Assembly: GCA_910584785.1 (NCBI GenBank)
Contig: CAJUDX010000103.1
Coordinates: 1 to 7,502, forward strand
Source: an uncultured Lachnospiraceae bacterium
GTDB taxonomy: Bacteria > Bacillota > Clostridia > Lachnospirales > Lachnospiraceae
Direction: 5' to 3'
Length of the DNA: 7,502 bases
Under the pieces are notes generated by a model that was not told the origin of the DNA, did not search any database, and saw nothing but the letters and a program-made list of their open reading frames with translations. Within the stretch, counting starts at the first letter, position 1. Each line of letters opens with the position of its first letter. Both the position numbers and the translations under genes were made by a program. This document shows, piece by piece, positions 6,390 through 7,502 of the stretch.

Positions 6390-7502
6390 ATGAAGAAATC
6401 AGGGTTGGAAAATTTGGCGGCGTATACGCTGGTAAAGGAAAAAGAGATCAGGGAAATGAATTCGCTTGGTGTTGTGCTTACGCATAAAAAGACGGGGGCC
6501 AGGCTGTTTTTGATGATAAATGATGATGAGAATAAGGTGTTCAGTATAGGTTTTCGCACTCCGCCGGGGGATAGTACGGGACTTCCGCATATTTTGGAGC
6601 ACAGTGTTTTGTGCGGTTCAGAGAAGTTTCCGGTTAAGGACCCCTTTGTGGAGCTGGTTAAAGGCTCGCTGAATACCTTTTTAAATGCCATGACTTACCC
6701 GGATAAGACCGTGTATCCGGTGGCTAGCTGTAATGCAAAGGATTTCCAGAATTTAATGCATGTTTATCTGGATGCTGTGTTTTATCCGAATATTTACCGC
6801 GAGCAAAAGATTTTTCAGCAGGAGGGGTGGCATTATGAGCTGGAGGATATCCGCGGGCCATTGACGATTAACGGCGTGGTTTATAATGAAATGAAGGGGG
6901 CGTTTTCCTCGCCGGAAAGTTTGCTGGACCGGATGATTACGCATGAACTTTTCCCGGATACCTGTTACGGTTTTGAGTCGGGCGGGGACCCGGCGGAAAT
7001 TCCCAACCTTACGTATGAGGATTTTCTTGAGTTTCACCGCACCTACTACCATCCTGGGAATAGTTTTATTTATCTCTATGGCGATATGGAGATGGAGGAG
7101 AAATTGGATTGGCTGGATCGGGAGTATTTGAGCCGGTTTGAAGCCAGGGCAATTGATTCGGAAATTCATTTCCAGAAGCCATTTGGCTGTCCTGTGGAAA
7201 AAGAGGCTTTTTATTCGATAACCGAGGATGAGGAGGAGGAAGGCCAGGCGTATTTTTCAGTGAATACGGTGGTGGGAACCAGTCTTGATCCAAAACTTTA
7301 CGTGGCCTTTCAGATTTTGGAATATACGCTGCTTGACGCCCCTGGGGCAGCATTAAAACAGGCACTTCTGGATGCGGGGATAGGGGATGATATTTTTGGC
7401 GGATATGAGAGCGGTATTTTGCAGCCTTTTTTTTCCGTGGTGGCAAAGAATGCCAGAAAAGAGCAGAAGGCTGAGTTTATGGCGGTGGTGAAGGGGACGC
7501 TT
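6390..7502 (+). CDS. M16C zinc metallopeptidase, presequence protease (PreP/Cym1) type, 5' part
   Basis: The frame runs from ATG 6390 to the window edge without a stop, giving 371 residues of a protein that is usually about 970. The inverted zinc motif HILEH is at 67-71, in the context GLPHILEHSVLCGSEKFPV. The distal zinc ligand is E167 in VVYNEMKG, 100 residues after the first histidine as in plant PreP. LNTFLNAMTYPDKT, CYGFESGGDP and YHPGNSFIYLYGD are also typical of this subfamily. These enzymes enclose and degrade unstructured peptides; in bacteria the exact substrates are uncertain. No signal peptide or membrane segment is visible at the N-terminus, so a cytoplasmic location is likely. 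The Shine-Dalgarno site is weak: the nearest good purine run (GGAAAGGA, 6368-6375) is about 14 nt from the ATG. No better in-frame start is obvious. Confidence 0.94.
   Translation, partial: MKKSGLENLAAYTLVKEKEIREMNSLGVVLTHKKTGARLFLMINDDENKVFSIGFRTPPGDSTGLPHILEHSVLCGSEKFPVKDPFVELVKGSLNTFLNAMTYPDKTVYPVASCNAKDFQNLMHVYLDAVFYPNIYREQKIFQQEGWHYELEDIRGPLTINGVVYNEMKGAFSSPESLLDRMITHELFPDTCYGFESGGDPAEIPNLTYEDFLEFHRTYYHPGNSFIYLYGDMEMEEKLDWLDREYLSRFEARAIDSEIHFQKPFGCPVEKEAFYSITEDEEEEGQAYFSVNTVVGTSLDPKLYVAFQILEYTLLDAPGAALKQALLDAGIGDDIFGGYESGILQPFFSVVAKNARKEQKAEFMAVVKGTL

Noticed and set aside
1..7502. A mobile element, defence island or CRISPR array
   Set aside because: No transposase, integrase, restriction or Cas motif, terminal repeat or spaced direct repeat is visible. 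All genes are collinear housekeeping or envelope-related families.

Overview
The window looks like chromosome from a Gram-positive member of the Clostridia, most likely a Lachnospiraceae-type Firmicute. The basis is gene order: ireB, ruvX, a DUF1292 (YrzB-type) gene, an MltG-related gene, a TrmR-type O-methyltransferase and a U32-family (TrhP-type) gene follow the order of the Bacillus subtilis alaS-yrzL-yrrK-yrzB-yrrL-yrrM-yrrN/O region. An RNase J gene is inserted between yrzB and the mltG-like gene. Everything is on the + strand, with short gaps or overlaps, and I found no RNA gene, mobile element, CRISPR array or convincing terminator.

Layout: 1-179 is the 3' end of ireB. 319-810 is ruvX, with an odd repeat-bearing C-terminal tail. 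803-1081 is a very acidic DUF1292 protein whose start overlaps the end of ruvX. 1117-2787 is ribonuclease J, probably starting at TTG. 2815-3210 is a short membrane protein holding only the N-terminal half of MltG. 3207-3857 is a TrmR-like tRNA methyltransferase overlapping it by 4 nt. 3943-5172 is a U32/TrhP-like protein. 5208-6293 is a membrane-anchored DUF218 (YdcF/SanA/ElyC-like) protein with a long charged insertion in its domain. 6390-7502 is the 5' part of an M16C (PreP/Cym1-like) zinc metallopeptidase that runs off the window.

How they fit together: most genes are housekeeping. RuvX and RNase J act in rRNA and mRNA processing. The methyltransferase and U32 protein form a likely two-step pathway for wobble uridine modification (ho5U, then mo5U). 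IreB, the MltG-like protein and perhaps the DUF218 protein touch cell-envelope physiology. I see no clear new defence or mobile system. The points most worth a second look are the catalytic-domain-less MltG, the insertion splitting the DUF218 domain, the tandem repeat in RuvX, and the single TrhP-type gene where B. subtilis has two.
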